Source: Thalassospira sp. HJ
GTDB lineage: Bacteria; Pseudomonadota; Alphaproteobacteria; Rhodospirillales; Thalassospiraceae
Length of the DNA stretch: 64,000 nt
Direction: 5' to 3'
Assembly: GCF_000948415.1 (NCBI RefSeq)
Contig: NZ_JYII01000019.1
Span: 124,001-188,000, forward strand
The position numbers were made by a program, and so were the translations under genes. The notes beneath the pieces were generated by a model. That model saw nothing but the letters and a program-made list of their open reading frames with translations. It searched no databases and was not told the origin of the DNA. This document shows, piece after piece, positions 21,739 to 31,251 of the stretch; within the stretch, counting starts at the first letter, position 1, and each line of letters opens with the position of its first letter.

Positions 21739-23012
21739 TGAGCGCAACCCTCCTTATCCTGTTTCTGGCATTGATGATCATCCGCCTGCCGATTGCGGTC
21801 TGCCTTGGCCTGTCATCTGCGGTTGTCATGATCCTGTTTAACCTGCCGATGACGGTTCTGGCCCAGCGCACGGTCAATGCCCTGGATTCCACCCCGCTTC
21901 TGGCCGTCCCGCTGTTTATCTTTGCCGCCAACCTGCTCAGCCTGTCGGGTGTCACCAACCATCTGTTCGAGCTTGTCCGTATGATGGTCGGCTGGATCCG
22001 GGGTGGCACCGCACAGGTCAGTGTTCTGGTCAGCCTGATCTTTTCGGGCGTGTCGGGTGCGGCCCTGGCTGATATTGGCGCTCTTGGCGCGGTTCAGATC
22101 AAGATGATGCGCAAGCAGGGCTATTCGGCCGAGTTTGCATCGGGCATCACCATGGCAGCGGCCACCATTGGTCCGATCTTCCCGCCCAGCATTCCGATCA
22201 TTATTTTTGCCTCTGTTGCCAATGTGTCGGCGGTGAAGCTTCTGATTGCCGGTATTGTGCCAGCCGTTCTGATCACCGCCCTTTTGATGCTGCAGGTCGG
22301 CGTGATGGCACGCATCTACAAGCTGCCGCGCGATGAAGTGAAATTCAACATCGCGGCCTTTGCCCGCAAGTTCGTGATTTCCCTGCCGGCCCTTGCCGCC
22401 CCGGTCATTCTGATTGGCGGTCTGGTATCGGGTTATTTCGGCCCGACCGAAGTGGCCGGTGTCACCGTGGCCTATGCGCTTTTGATCGGCAAATTCATCT
22501 ATCGCCAGCTTGATCTCAAACGCGTCCTGACCGCAGCCCGCGACAGTGTCGATGCGACGGGCAGCGTTCTGTTTATCGTTTCCACCGCGGCCCTGTTTGC
22601 CTGGGTCCTGACCATGGATCGCCTGCCAGCAACGGCAAGTGAGTTCCTGCTTGGGCTTTCGAGCGATCCGCTGGTGCTGCTTCTGATTGTCAATGTGCTG
22701 TTGCTGGTGGTGGGGATGTTCCTTGAATCCATCGCAGCCATCCTGATCATCGCCCCGATCATTACGCCTGCGATGACGGCCGCCGGTGTTGATCCGCTGC
22801 AGCTTGGCATTGTCTTTGTGCTTAACCTGATGATCGGTCTTCTGACCCCGCCGGTTGGCATGAGCCTTTATATGGTCAGCATCATCGCCAAGATGCCGCT
22901 GCACCGGGTGATCCGCGGCGCCCTTCCCTTCCTGTTACCGCTGTTTTTGTCGCTGCTCGCAGTGACCTGCATACCGGCAATCTCTGTCTGGTTGCCCAAC
23001 ATTCTGGATTAA
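21735..23012 (+). CDS. TRAP transporter large permease (DctM family)
   Basis: 425 residues with about twelve hydrophobic segments. Typical DctM stretches include FSGVSGAALADIGALGAVQIKMM, GITMAAATIGPIFPPSIPIIIFA and LMIGLLTPPVGMSLYMVSIIAKMPLHRVIRGALPF (in part). It forms the transport pathway with the small permease and is fed by the binding protein. The ATG overlaps the small-permease stop (ATGATGA), so translation is coupled. The normal family length is present without breaks. Confidence 0.93.
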   Translation: MMSATLLILFLALMIIRLPIAVCLGLSSAVVMILFNLPMTVLAQRTVNALDSTPLLAVPLFIFAANLLSLSGVTNHLFELVRMMVGWIRGGTAQVSVLVSLIFSGVSGAALADIGALGAVQIKMMRKQGYSAEFASGITMAAATIGPIFPPSIPIIIFASVANVSAVKLLIAGIVPAVLITALLMLQVGVMARIYKLPRDEVKFNIAAFARKFVISLPALAAPVILIGGLVSGYFGPTEVAGVTVAYALLIGKFIYRQLDLKRVLTAARDSVDATGSVLFIVSTAALFAWVLTMDRLPATASEFLLGLSSDPLVLLLIVNVLLLVVGMFLESIAAILIIAPIITPAMTAAGVDPLQLGIVFVLNLMIGLLTPPVGMSLYMVSIIAKMPLHRVIRGALPFLLPLFLSLLAVTCIPAISVWLPNILD

Positions 23013-23022
23013 GTGAGGAACT

Positions 23023-23562
23023 ATGAGCAGATTTCTTGGTGAAATTCGCCAGCTGGGTTACGTCGTGCCCGATATCGAGGCCGCCATGGAATATTGGTCG
23101 GAAACGATGGGTGTCGGCCCCTGGTATTACAACCCGAAAGTTCCGATCGAGGATTACCGTTATGACGGTCAGTCCTATGAGGTCCATAACTCTGTGGCCC
23201 TTGCCAATTCCGGCTATGTCCAGGTCGAACTGATCCAGACGCGCAACGATGCGCCGTCGATGTATCGTGACTTTCAACAGGCGGGCAATACCGGCCTGCA
23301 GCACGTCGCCTATTGGACTGAAAAGTTCGATGACGACCTGGCGCTGATGGAAAGCCAGGGTTTCAAGGTCAAGATGAGCGGCAAGGTCGGCGACAATGGG
23401 CGCTTTGTCTATTTCGACAAGGAAGACCATCCGGGCACCGTGATCGAACTTTCCGAAGTTGTCGGTCCGAAAGGCCGCCTGTTCAAATCCATCTATGAAG
23501 CCTCCATCGACTGGGATGGTGCTGATCCGATCCGTCCGTTCCCGTCGCTTTCGGAAATCTGA
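23023..23562 (+). CDS. VOC-fold metalloenzyme (glyoxalase family) in sugar-acid operon
   Basis: 179 residues with two VOC half-domains. Likely metal ligands are Q in IRQLGYVVPD (residue about 9), E in VQVELIQ, H in LQHVAYW and E in TVIELSE. A Q/E/H/E set is that of human glyoxalase I; the usual first ligand in the methylmalonyl-CoA epimerase group is H. It begins 10 bp after the large permease and ends 3 bp before the RuBisCO-like gene, so it is part of the pathway. The reaction is unknown; an isomerase, epimerase or C-C lyase step on the imported sugar acid is possible. Confidence 0.82.
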   Translation: MSRFLGEIRQLGYVVPDIEAAMEYWSETMGVGPWYYNPKVPIEDYRYDGQSYEVHNSVALANSGYVQVELIQTRNDAPSMYRDFQQAGNTGLQHVAYWTEKFDDDLALMESQGFKVKMSGKVGDNGRFVYFDKEDHPGTVIELSEVVGPKGRLFKSIYEASIDWDGADPIRPFPSLSEI

Positions 23563-23565
23563 GCC

Positions 23566-24837
23566 ATGGACCTGATCGAAGCCCGTTACCTTATCGAAAC
23601 CCCGATGGCCCCGGAAAAGATCGCCGGCATCATGGCCGGTGAGCAAAGCAGCGGCACGTTTGTGCGCGTTGCCGGGGAAACCGACGAGCTGCGCGAACGT
23701 TGTGCGGCCCGCATTCTGGGCATCCGTGAACTGACCCCGGTCAACCAGCCAAGCCTTACGAGTGCCTATCTTGAGGCGCGCGGGGTCAAGGGCCCCTATC
23801 GCCGGGCGGAAATCCGCATCGGGTTCCCGACGGGCAATATCGGGCGCAATCTGGCAACGCTGGCCTCCACGGTTTCGGGCAATCTTTATGATCTGGGTGA
23901 GATCACCGGCCTTAAGCTGATTGATGTCACCGTGCCCAAGTCCTATCGCGATCTTTATGACTATCCGGTGGCTGGCACCAAGGGCACGCGCGATCGCATG
24001 AGTGTCCATGGCCGCCCGTTCTTTGGCACCATCATCAAACCGAATGTCGGTTTGCGCAGCCACGAGATCGCCGATCTTGTCGATCAGTTGTGCGAAGCCG
24101 GTGTTGATTTCATCAAGGATGACGAAATCTGTGCCAACCCGGAAAGCGCGCCGCTTGCGGAACGTATTCCGGCCGTGATGGATCGGGTACGGCGTTATCG
24201 CGACAAGACCGGTCGTGATGTAATGATTGCCTTTAACATCACCGATGAAACCGATGCCATGCGCCGCCATGCCGATCTGATCGCAAAGGAAGGCGGGTCG
24301 TGCGCGATGGTCAGCATGAACTGGGCCGGTCTTTCCGCCCTTCAGACCTTGCGCAAATCCACCAACCTTGTCCTGCATGGGCATCGCAACGGTTTTGGTG
24401 CGCTGTCGCGTCATCCGCTGATCGGGATGAGCTTCCCGGCCTATCAGACGCTCTATCGTCTGACCGGGATGGATCACATGCATGTGCATGGCATGGGCGG
24501 CAAATTCTGTGACGATGACAGCGAAGTCGCCGCATCGGCCGAGCTGTGCGCCAAACCGCTTGCCGAGGGCAATGGCGACGAGGACCGCGTTCTGCCGGTC
24601 TTCTCATCGGGCCAGTGGGCCGGCACGGTTCCAGCCACGTACGAGGCCGTCGGATCGGCTGATTTCATGTTCCTTGCCGGTGGTGGCATTCTCGCCCATC
24701 CGTCTGGACCTGCGGCCGGTATCACCAGCCTGCGTCAGGCATGGGAAGCCTGCGAAGCCGGGATCAGCCTTGAAAAACATGCCAAGGACAACAAAGCCTT
24801 GGCCGAGGCGCTATCGTTTTATGGGGCGCGAGGCTGA
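23566..24837 (+). CDS. oiaX: RuBisCO-like protein, OiaX-type (3-oxo-isoapionate-4-phosphate acting)
   Basis: 423 residues with the RuBisCO large-subunit fold. The Lys carbamylation site with acidic metal ligands is kept (GVDFIKDDE, K184, D186, E187), as are GTIIKPNVGL (K158), LHGHRNG, HVHGMGGKF and GGGILAHP. The canonical KPKLG becomes KPNVG. Such RLPs do not fix CO2 in the Calvin cycle. Pairing with a DUF1537 kinase matches OiaX, which acts on phosphorylated 3-oxo-isoapionate from apiose-type sugars. The exact substrate and whether it acts as hydrolase/transcarboxylase or decarboxylase are inferred. Starts 3 bp after the VOC gene. Confidence 0.8.
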   Translation: MDLIEARYLIETPMAPEKIAGIMAGEQSSGTFVRVAGETDELRERCAARILGIRELTPVNQPSLTSAYLEARGVKGPYRRAEIRIGFPTGNIGRNLATLASTVSGNLYDLGEITGLKLIDVTVPKSYRDLYDYPVAGTKGTRDRMSVHGRPFFGTIIKPNVGLRSHEIADLVDQLCEAGVDFIKDDEICANPESAPLAERIPAVMDRVRRYRDKTGRDVMIAFNITDETDAMRRHADLIAKEGGSCAMVSMNWAGLSALQTLRKSTNLVLHGHRNGFGALSRHPLIGMSFPAYQTLYRLTGMDHMHVHGMGGKFCDDDSEVAASAELCAKPLAEGNGDEDRVLPVFSSGQWAGTVPATYEAVGSADFMFLAGGGILAHPSGPAAGITSLRQAWEACEAGISLEKHAKDNKALAEALSFYGARG

Positions 24838-24839
24838 CG

Positions 24840-26153
24840 ATGACCAAGTTCATTTTCTGTGCCGATGATTTCACCGGGGCATCCGATACCCTTGCAACAG
24901 TGGCCCGTTCCGGCCTGTCTGCACGGCTATATCTGAGTGCCCCGCAATCCGAAGCCGCAGAAAATGAAACCGGTCACGGGTCGCTTGGTCCCGACCTTGG
25001 CAGCCTTGATGCCTTTGGGGTTGCAACGTCACTTCGTGCTTTGGGGGTCGAAGACGGCGTTGCAACCATTTCTCCGCTGGCCGAACACCTCAAATCACCC
25101 GCCTGCAACCTGTATCATTTCAAGGTCTGCTCGACCTTTGACAGTTCGCCCACCACTGGCAATATCGCAACCATTGCTGATCACTATGCCAAGGCGGTCG
25201 GTGCGCCGTGGAAAGCGATCATTGGTGGGCAGCCGTCACTGAGACGCTTTTGCCTGCTGGGCAACCTGTTTGCCGGGGCGGGTGATGGCAAGATTTATCG
25301 CATTGATCGCCATCCGGTCATGGCGAAGCACCCGGTCACCCCGATGGATGAGGCCGACCTGTGTCGCCATCTGGCCAAGCAGGGCTGGACCAATGTCGGC
25401 CTGATTGATTTCACCATCATCCGCAAGGGTCGCGTGACCCTGGTCAATGAAATCCGCCGTCGCATCGCGAGTGGGGAAACCGAAACCCTGTTTGACGTGA
25501 CAGAGGCAACCGACCTTCTGACCATTGGCGAAGCCCTTGGTGAGATTACGGCCGACATGCCCGTACTTTGCGTCGGCGCAAGCAGCGTCGCACAGGCGAT
25601 GTTCCCGTCCTTTGAGACGGCCAATGATCCCACGCCGAAACCCAGCCGGCGCGAAGGCCCGGTCTTTGCCTTTGCCGGCAGCCGATCATCGTTGACCTCC
25701 GATCAGGTGGCACACGCCAAGGCCTATGAAAAACGCAATGTGCGTCCGACCGACCTGCTTGATCCGAAGGCCACCGCAAAGCTGCGTGATGAATGCCTAT
25801 CAGTTCTGGCATCGAACAAGAACCTACTGGTCGCGCTAACTGATGATCGCGATCATGATATAGCAAGCCACGATCTGGCACGTGCCAGTGCGGATTTCAT
25901 CAGCGACATAGCCAACGAAATCGCCCTTGGGTTCCTTCTGATTGCCGGTGGCGATACCTCAAGCCTGGCAGTGCAGAAACTGGGCATCGACAGCCTGTCT
26001 TTCGCGGCTGATTTCGATGCCGGTGCTCCGATCATTCGCGCCCATTCAACCCGCACCATTCTTGACGGTATGCCGATGCTGCTTAAAGGCGGGCAGATGG
26101 GCAAACCGACCCTGTTTGACAATATCGCAGCCCTGCCCGTCAAAGGCGCTTGA
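24840..26153 (+). CDS. oiaK: DUF1537 sugar-acid kinase, OiaK-like
   Basis: 437 residues, the usual length of four-carbon acid sugar kinases. The N-terminal FCADDFTGASDTLAT has the DDxTGxxD substrate-binding signature, and the C-terminal LLIAGGDTSSLAVQKLGI is the ATP-site motif. It phosphorylates a sugar acid; beside an OiaX-type RLP, the most likely substrate is 3-oxo-isoapionate. Its start is 2 bp after the RLP stop, so it should be co-translated. Erythronate/threonate kinase is an alternative, but the partner genes of those pathways (dehydrogenase and PdxA2-like) are missing here. Confidence 0.8.
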   Translation: MTKFIFCADDFTGASDTLATVARSGLSARLYLSAPQSEAAENETGHGSLGPDLGSLDAFGVATSLRALGVEDGVATISPLAEHLKSPACNLYHFKVCSTFDSSPTTGNIATIADHYAKAVGAPWKAIIGGQPSLRRFCLLGNLFAGAGDGKIYRIDRHPVMAKHPVTPMDEADLCRHLAKQGWTNVGLIDFTIIRKGRVTLVNEIRRRIASGETETLFDVTEATDLLTIGEALGEITADMPVLCVGASSVAQAMFPSFETANDPTPKPSRREGPVFAFAGSRSSLTSDQVAHAKAYEKRNVRPTDLLDPKATAKLRDECLSVLASNKNLLVALTDDRDHDIASHDLARASADFISDIANEIALGFLLIAGGDTSSLAVQKLGIDSLSFAADFDAGAPIIRAHSTRTILDGMPMLLKGGQMGKPTLFDNIAALPVKGA

Positions 26154-26215
26154 AACCGGGCTGTCTCAGGAATTAATTCCTTTCGCTTGGCGCTTGGCTC
26201 CTGCTAGGATGCGCC

Positions 26216-26836
26216 ATGATCCGACATCAACAAATTTGGGCTGCCCTTGACCAGATTGCAGAGGACCATGGTTTGACACCGTCTGGACTGGCAAGACTGG
26301 CGCAACTGGACCCGACCACATTCAATCGGTCCAAGCGCACCACCGCCCAAGGCAAGGCACGCTGGCCCTCGACCGAAAGCATTTCCAAGGTGCTTTCCGT
26401 CACCGATGTCAGCTTCCGTGAATTTTCCGAACTGGTCGATGGCAACGGGGCCGGGCGCATTCCCGTCATCGGCTTTGCCCAGGCGGGTAATCGCGGCTTT
26501 TTTGATGATGCCGGATATCCCGTTGGCGGTTCATGGGAAGACATCACCTTCCCGGCCCTGCATGACCCGACCGCCTATGGGTTGCGCATATCAGGGGAAT
26601 CCATGGCACCGGTTTTTCGCGATGGTGATCTGATCATTGTCAGCCCGGCATCAAACATCCGCCCCAAGGACCGCGTGGTTGTCAAAACCGTGGACGGCGA
26701 AGTCATGGCCAAGGAACTTGTCCGGCGCGGCGCGCTGGGTGTGGAGCTGAAATCCTTTAATCCGGACTTCGAAGACCGCTTTGTTCCCGCCGATCAGATT
26801 GACTGGGTGGCGCGGGTTTTGTGGTGCAGCCAGTAA
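26216..26836 (+). CDS. XRE-S24 (C1/LexA-like) transcriptional regulator
   Basis: 206 residues. The N-terminus is an HTH-like domain (EDHGLTPSGLARLAQLDPTTFNRSKR, about 17-42) and the C-terminus an S24 peptidase domain with serine in RISGESMAPVFRDGD and lysine in DGEVMAKELVRRG, the Ser-Lys dyad of LexA/CI repressors. Such a protein can cleave itself or act as a plain dimerising repressor. It is not next to the prophage and is common as a chromosomal gene in this group. A separate promoter in the 60-bp spacer after the kinase gene is probable. Confidence 0.8.
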   Translation: MIRHQQIWAALDQIAEDHGLTPSGLARLAQLDPTTFNRSKRTTAQGKARWPSTESISKVLSVTDVSFREFSELVDGNGAGRIPVIGFAQAGNRGFFDDAGYPVGGSWEDITFPALHDPTAYGLRISGESMAPVFRDGDLIIVSPASNIRPKDRVVVKTVDGEVMAKELVRRGALGVELKSFNPDFEDRFVPADQIDWVARVLWCSQ

Positions 26837-26962
26837 ACCTGTTTCCATTGAACAGATAACCACATTCGATCAATGGTCTATTCAAATCGGGCGCGCGACA
26901 TATTACATTAAACCTGATCAATAAAAATCCGGCTGGTACCTTATGGGAAAAGGAAGAACCGT

Positions 26963-29900
26963 TTGACGCTGCAGCGCCATCACATTGTGCGTTATCTGGT
27001 AATTATCCTTGCCTATTTCGTCACGGGTTATGCCGCTATTCATCTGCCGTTCTTTGCGACCAGCATCACACTGATCTGGCCGCCAGCGGGCATCATCCTT
27101 GCTGCGCTGGTGTATTGGGGATGGCGCTATTTCCCGGCGGTTTATATCGGGGCGTTCCTGTTAAACATTGTCATTGCCCAAACAATTGGTGCGATGATCT
27201 TTGTCGCCGTGGGCACGACGCTGGCCGCCGTGATCCCCGCCATTCTCATTTCGCGCTTTGCCGGGCGATATCCCTTTGCCCGTCTGCGCGATATCGCGAT
27301 CTACCTTCTGGCAGGTGGGCTACTTGGCCCGGCGCTTAGTGCGACTTTTGGCGCGTTGAATGTCAGCTTCTTTGACGTTGGTAACTTTGACCGGTTCGAG
27401 TTGGTTTGGCAGGGCTGGTTCAAGGGCGATGTGATTGGCGCCCTTGTTGTTGGTCCGTTGGTCTTGCGCCTGTTCAACTGGCGTATCAAACCGCGCCCGA
27501 TCATGCATTACTGGGAACTGGGCTTTATCGGTCTCGCCTGTGTGGTTCTGGCATCCGCCGTACAAACCACGCCGCTGACCGCCCGCCCGGAATTTCTGTT
27601 TATCTTTGTCTCCCTGCCCTGCGTGATCTGGGGCACGATCCGCTATGGCCTTTTAGGTGCTGTTGTCACCAATGCCCTGATTGCCGGCGATGTCATTGCG
27701 TTTGCCGCCCTTGGCAACTCGACCTTTGCCGGGATTGAGCTGCAATCAGGCATTAGCAATCTGTTTGGCTATCTGATTGCAAGCTCAGTCGGCGCCTTGT
27801 TGCTTGCCGTGGGTCTGGAACGCATTGCAACGGTGACCATGCGTGCGCGCGATGGCAGGCTGTCGGGCGAAGTCCACCGCCTGCGTCGTGCCTTGGCGGT
27901 CCTGATCGGTGTGATCGGGTTCGGAGTTTCGGGTTTTGCTGGCTGGTACACCTATACCCAGCTTGAAGAGGCCGACCGTCTGACCACCGAACAATATCGC
28001 TTGGCGTTTGAGGCGTCGCTTCGTGAAGAACTTGGCCGCGCCACCGATGCGCTGATAGCAGTCCGCACACTGTTTGATGTGCATGGCAGTGTGTCTGCGA
28101 CCACCTATGACGCCATGGTCGCCCCCTGGATCAACCGACGTCCGGGCGTTGCCGCCCTTGAATGGGCGCCGCATGTTGAACGACGCGCTCGCATCCTGGT
28201 CGAAGAAACCGCCGAACTGCGCGGGGTTAAAAACTTTGCCATCCGCGAAGTCATTGATGGCGTCACCCGCCCGGCCGAGGAACGCGATAGTTACTACCCG
28301 GTCTTTTATGTCTTCCCGCGTTCGGGCAATGAGCAGCGCGTCGGCTTTGACCTTGCCAGCGAACCGGCGCGCAAACGCGCGCTTGAAACCGCGATCAAGA
28401 CCAATAACGTCACCCTGACCCAGCCGCTTAATTCCGTGCAGTCAAATGCATCGCTTGTTTCATCCCTTGCGTTTCTGGCTGTGGAAAATCGCCGCGATCC
28501 GGATGGCCCGCCGCTGGGCATTGCGGTCGGGGTGCTTCGGATTACCGACATGATTACGCGTGCGGCCCGGGTGGCGCGCATTCCCCTTGATTACGCCCTG
28601 CATCTTGCCGATGCCAAGACAGAAGGCCGGGCCGGGTTGCTCTATTCATCAAATGATGCTCAAGGCGCACTGGATGAGATCGAGGCGGAGCTTGCCATTC
28701 CGTTCAATCCGAACATTTCGAATTTCACGTTCGGCTATCGTGACTGGACGATCCTTCTGCATCATCAGAACAAAGGTTATAACACGCTGGTCTATTGGCA
28801 GCCCTGGGCGATCTTTGTCTTTGGCAGCACGATCAGTGTCCTGCTTCTGATTTATCTGCGCTCGCTTAACCGCACGGAGAAACACATTGTCGATCTGGTC
28901 ACGACCCGAACGGCTGAGCTCGAAGATGCGCGTGCTGCCGCCGAAAACGCCATGAACCAGGCCCAGCAGGCCGACCGTGCGAAATCGGAATTCATCGCCC
29001 ATATGAGCCACGAATTCCGATCCCCGATGACGTCCATTCTGGGCTATACGCAACTGGCATCTGACAGTCTGGACAAGGACGGCACCAACAATACCGACAC
29101 ACTGCGTAATTACCTCACGACCATTCGCGGCGCCGGTCGGCATGTTCTGTCGCTGATCGGTGATATCCTTGATATCTCCAAGATCGAGGCGGGCAAACTA
29201 GTCCTTGAAGAAGCGCCGCTTGATCTGCACCATCTGTGTGAAGAGGTGGTCTCGATGATGCTGGTGCCAGCACGCGCGCAGGAAAATACGCTGGAACTTG
29301 ATATTGATCCCAAGCTGCCGCGCCATGTCATTGGCGATACGGTCCGCCTCAAACAGGTCCTGACCAACCTTGTTTCCAACGCCATCAAGTTCACCAAATA
29401 TGGCAAGGTGCAGGTATCTGCTGTCCCGCTTCAGATTGACGAAGACAAAGTCTCCTTCCGCATTTCTGTTCGTGATGAGGGGATTGGCATTCCGCGCAAC
29501 AAGCTTGATGCGATCTTTGATGCCTTTACCCAGGTCGATACCACCACGACCCGCCGCTATGGCGGCACCGGCCTTGGCCTGACGATTTGTCAGCGCATGG
29601 TTCGAGAAATGGGCGGCATGGTTAAGGTCGAAAGTCAGGAAGGCAGCGGCAGTACATTCTGGTTTGATTTGACCCTGCCGCGCAGCACCGCAGAAGCCGT
29701 TGCCGAGCATGACGGTCAGGCCCTGCACGCCCAGGATCAGGAAACCGCGCCCGATCAGGCCGAACAGGTTCAACCCGGCACCTGGAACCTGCTCCTGGTC
29801 GAGGATATCGAGATCAACCGCATCCTTGCCCAGAAACTGCTTGAACAGCAGGGCCACACGATTACCACCGCCGCAGACGGCCAGATTGCGCTTGATATCC

Positions 29901-30193
29901 TTGCCGCGACCGATTTCGATGCGGTTCTGATGGATCTGCATATGCCGGTTCTCGATGGCATCGAAGCCACCCGGCGCATTCGCATGTTTGAAGACCCGGT
30001 CAAGGCGACCATTCCGGTCCTCGCCCTGACCGCCGATATCTCAAACGACAATCTCGAAACCTTCCAGGAGACCGGCTTTGATGCATATTGCACCAAGCCG
30101 CTTGATATCGAGATGATTGACGCCGAGCTGGCCCGCCTGACCCACCGCAAACTGGAACATCGCAAGGGCACAAACGACCCGAGCAACGCCTGA
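26963..30193 (+). CDS. Hybrid sensor histidine kinase (MASE1-CHASE-HisKA-HATPase-REC)
   Basis: 1076 residues. An N-terminal MASE1-type membrane sensor (about 1-300, multiple TM, ITLIWPPAGIILAAL) precedes a periplasmic CHASE domain (about 350-560) and TM (about 615-635). Then follow HisKA with EFIAHMSHEFRSPMTSILGY (phosphoacceptor H), HATPase motifs (LVSNAIKF, DEGIGIP, GGTGLGLTI) and a REC domain (LLLVEDIEINRI, LMDLHMPVLDG). It starts at TTG with AAGGAAG seven bases upstream; no better ATG exists. It senses an external signal, perhaps cytokinin-like or another small ligand. The output partner is not adjacent. Confidence 0.9.
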   Translation: MTLQRHHIVRYLVIILAYFVTGYAAIHLPFFATSITLIWPPAGIILAALVYWGWRYFPAVYIGAFLLNIVIAQTIGAMIFVAVGTTLAAVIPAILISRFAGRYPFARLRDIAIYLLAGGLLGPALSATFGALNVSFFDVGNFDRFELVWQGWFKGDVIGALVVGPLVLRLFNWRIKPRPIMHYWELGFIGLACVVLASAVQTTPLTARPEFLFIFVSLPCVIWGTIRYGLLGAVVTNALIAGDVIAFAALGNSTFAGIELQSGISNLFGYLIASSVGALLLAVGLERIATVTMRARDGRLSGEVHRLRRALAVLIGVIGFGVSGFAGWYTYTQLEEADRLTTEQYRLAFEASLREELGRATDALIAVRTLFDVHGSVSATTYDAMVAPWINRRPGVAALEWAPHVERRARILVEETAELRGVKNFAIREVIDGVTRPAEERDSYYPVFYVFPRSGNEQRVGFDLASEPARKRALETAIKTNNVTLTQPLNSVQSNASLVSSLAFLAVENRRDPDGPPLGIAVGVLRITDMITRAARVARIPLDYALHLADAKTEGRAGLLYSSNDAQGALDEIEAELAIPFNPNISNFTFGYRDWTILLHHQNKGYNTLVYWQPWAIFVFGSTISVLLLIYLRSLNRTEKHIVDLVTTRTAELEDARAAAENAMNQAQQADRAKSEFIAHMSHEFRSPMTSILGYTQLASDSLDKDGTNNTDTLRNYLTTIRGAGRHVLSLIGDILDISKIEAGKLVLEEAPLDLHHLCEEVVSMMLVPARAQENTLELDIDPKLPRHVIGDTVRLKQVLTNLVSNAIKFTKYGKVQVSAVPLQIDEDKVSFRISVRDEGIGIPRNKLDAIFDAFTQVDTTTTRRYGGTGLGLTICQRMVREMGGMVKVESQEGSGSTFWFDLTLPRSTAEAVAEHDGQALHAQDQETAPDQAEQVQPGTWNLLLVEDIEINRILAQKLLEQQGHTITTAADGQIALDILAATDFDAVLMDLHMPVLDGIEATRRIRMFEDPVKATIPVLALTADISNDNLETFQETGFDAYCTKPLDIEMIDAELARLTHRKLEHRKGTNDPSNA

Positions 30194-30203
30194 TCGGGCA
30201 ATC

Positions 30204-31016
30204 CTATTTACTGACGCCGGTCATACACCGGAGTTCCTCGGCGACATTCGGCCCGGCGGTCAGGATTGGCGCGCCGTCTTCAAGCGCATTGGGCACACCA
30301 AGATAATCATTGGCCCAACCGCCTGCTTCCTGCATCAGAAGGATGCCGGCCATGCAGTCCCAGGGATTGATGTGCGGCTCGTAATAGCCGATCAAACGCC
30401 CGGCCGCCGCATAGGCCATCGAAAGCGCGCCCGATCCGTTGCGCATAAAGATGCCCTTGCGATCGAGAAGGTCCTTGATAAAGGGCGTGATCGCGTCACT
30501 TGTCGTGCGATGTGACATGCCAAGTCCCATCGGCCCGTCACCAACGGTTTTGACATCGCTTGCCTTGATCGGTTCACCATTTACAAACGCACCTTCGCCG
30601 CGCTTTGCGGTAAACAGTTCATCACCGACAGGCTGATAGATCAGGGCAAGCTCGATCTTGCCTTTGACGACAAGGCCGATGGAAATGCACCAGCTTGGCA
30701 TCTGATTGACAAAGCACGCCGTGCCATCAATCGGGTCAATCACCCACAGGCAGTCATTATCACCCTTCTCGATGCCCATTTCCTCGCCAAGGAAGCCATC
30801 CTCGGGAAAGCTATCGCCGATCTGGTCGCGAATGATCGCCTCGACATTCTTATCGGCGATACTGACCATATCGAGCGGGTTTTCCTTGGCCTCGACCTCA
30901 AGATCGCCAGCCGTACCGTCAAAATATTCCATGGCGCGTTCGCCGGCATGGCGGATCACATCACGGGCATGCTCAAACCGCGCGTCGAGATCAAGTTTGA
31001 TGTCATCACCCATCAT
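30204..31016 (-). CDS. Inositol monophosphatase family phosphatase
   Basis: 270 residues. Motif A WVIDPIDGTACFVNQMPSW and the FLGEEMG acidic loop are the metal-binding signatures of the FIG/IMPase superfamily, and the C-terminal INPWDCMAGILLMQEAGG is the third motif. The T in DGTxxF is kept. Substrates in the family vary (myo-inositol-1-phosphate, histidinol-phosphate, PAP, fructose-bisphosphate), and the sequence alone does not decide. Convergent with the hybrid kinase, divergent from the aminotransferase. An AAAGGA site supports the double-ATG start. Confidence 0.88.
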   Translation of the reverse strand: MMGDDIKLDLDARFEHARDVIRHAGERAMEYFDGTAGDLEVEAKENPLDMVSIADKNVEAIIRDQIGDSFPEDGFLGEEMGIEKGDNDCLWVIDPIDGTACFVNQMPSWCISIGLVVKGKIELALIYQPVGDELFTAKRGEGAFVNGEPIKASDVKTVGDGPMGLGMSHRTTSDAITPFIKDLLDRKGIFMRNGSGALSMAYAAAGRLIGYYEPHINPWDCMAGILLMQEAGGWANDYLGVPNALEDGAPILTAGPNVAEELRCMTGVSK

Positions 31017-31251
31017 GTATTCCTTTCAAAGCGCCGATCAGCCTCAATGCCCGGTCGGCAGAAAACGTCTCGAAATCAATCATCTATAGAAAAACCTATC
31101 GCATAAGTTGTTGCAAGCTTTCATGACATTTCAAAGGCGGTTGGAAGCGCGATGTTTTCTTTGACCATCCTTGGGCAAAACTCCTATGCTATGCGCCGCT
31201 TGAACAGCCGCCCCACAGGCGCCTTCCCCGGATAGAATCAGGAGCATTAAA

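Noticed and set aside
22882-24489. Long minus-strand open frame (535 codons) opposite the VOC and RuBisCO-like genes
   Set aside because: The plus strand carries clear VOC and RLP motifs with tight operon spacing. The antisense frame is low-complexity H/R/G-rich and shows no domain.
23566-24837. True RuBisCO (Calvin cycle)
   Set aside because: KPKLG is changed to KPNVG, no small subunit or phosphoribulokinase is near, and the kinase neighbour fits an RLP role.
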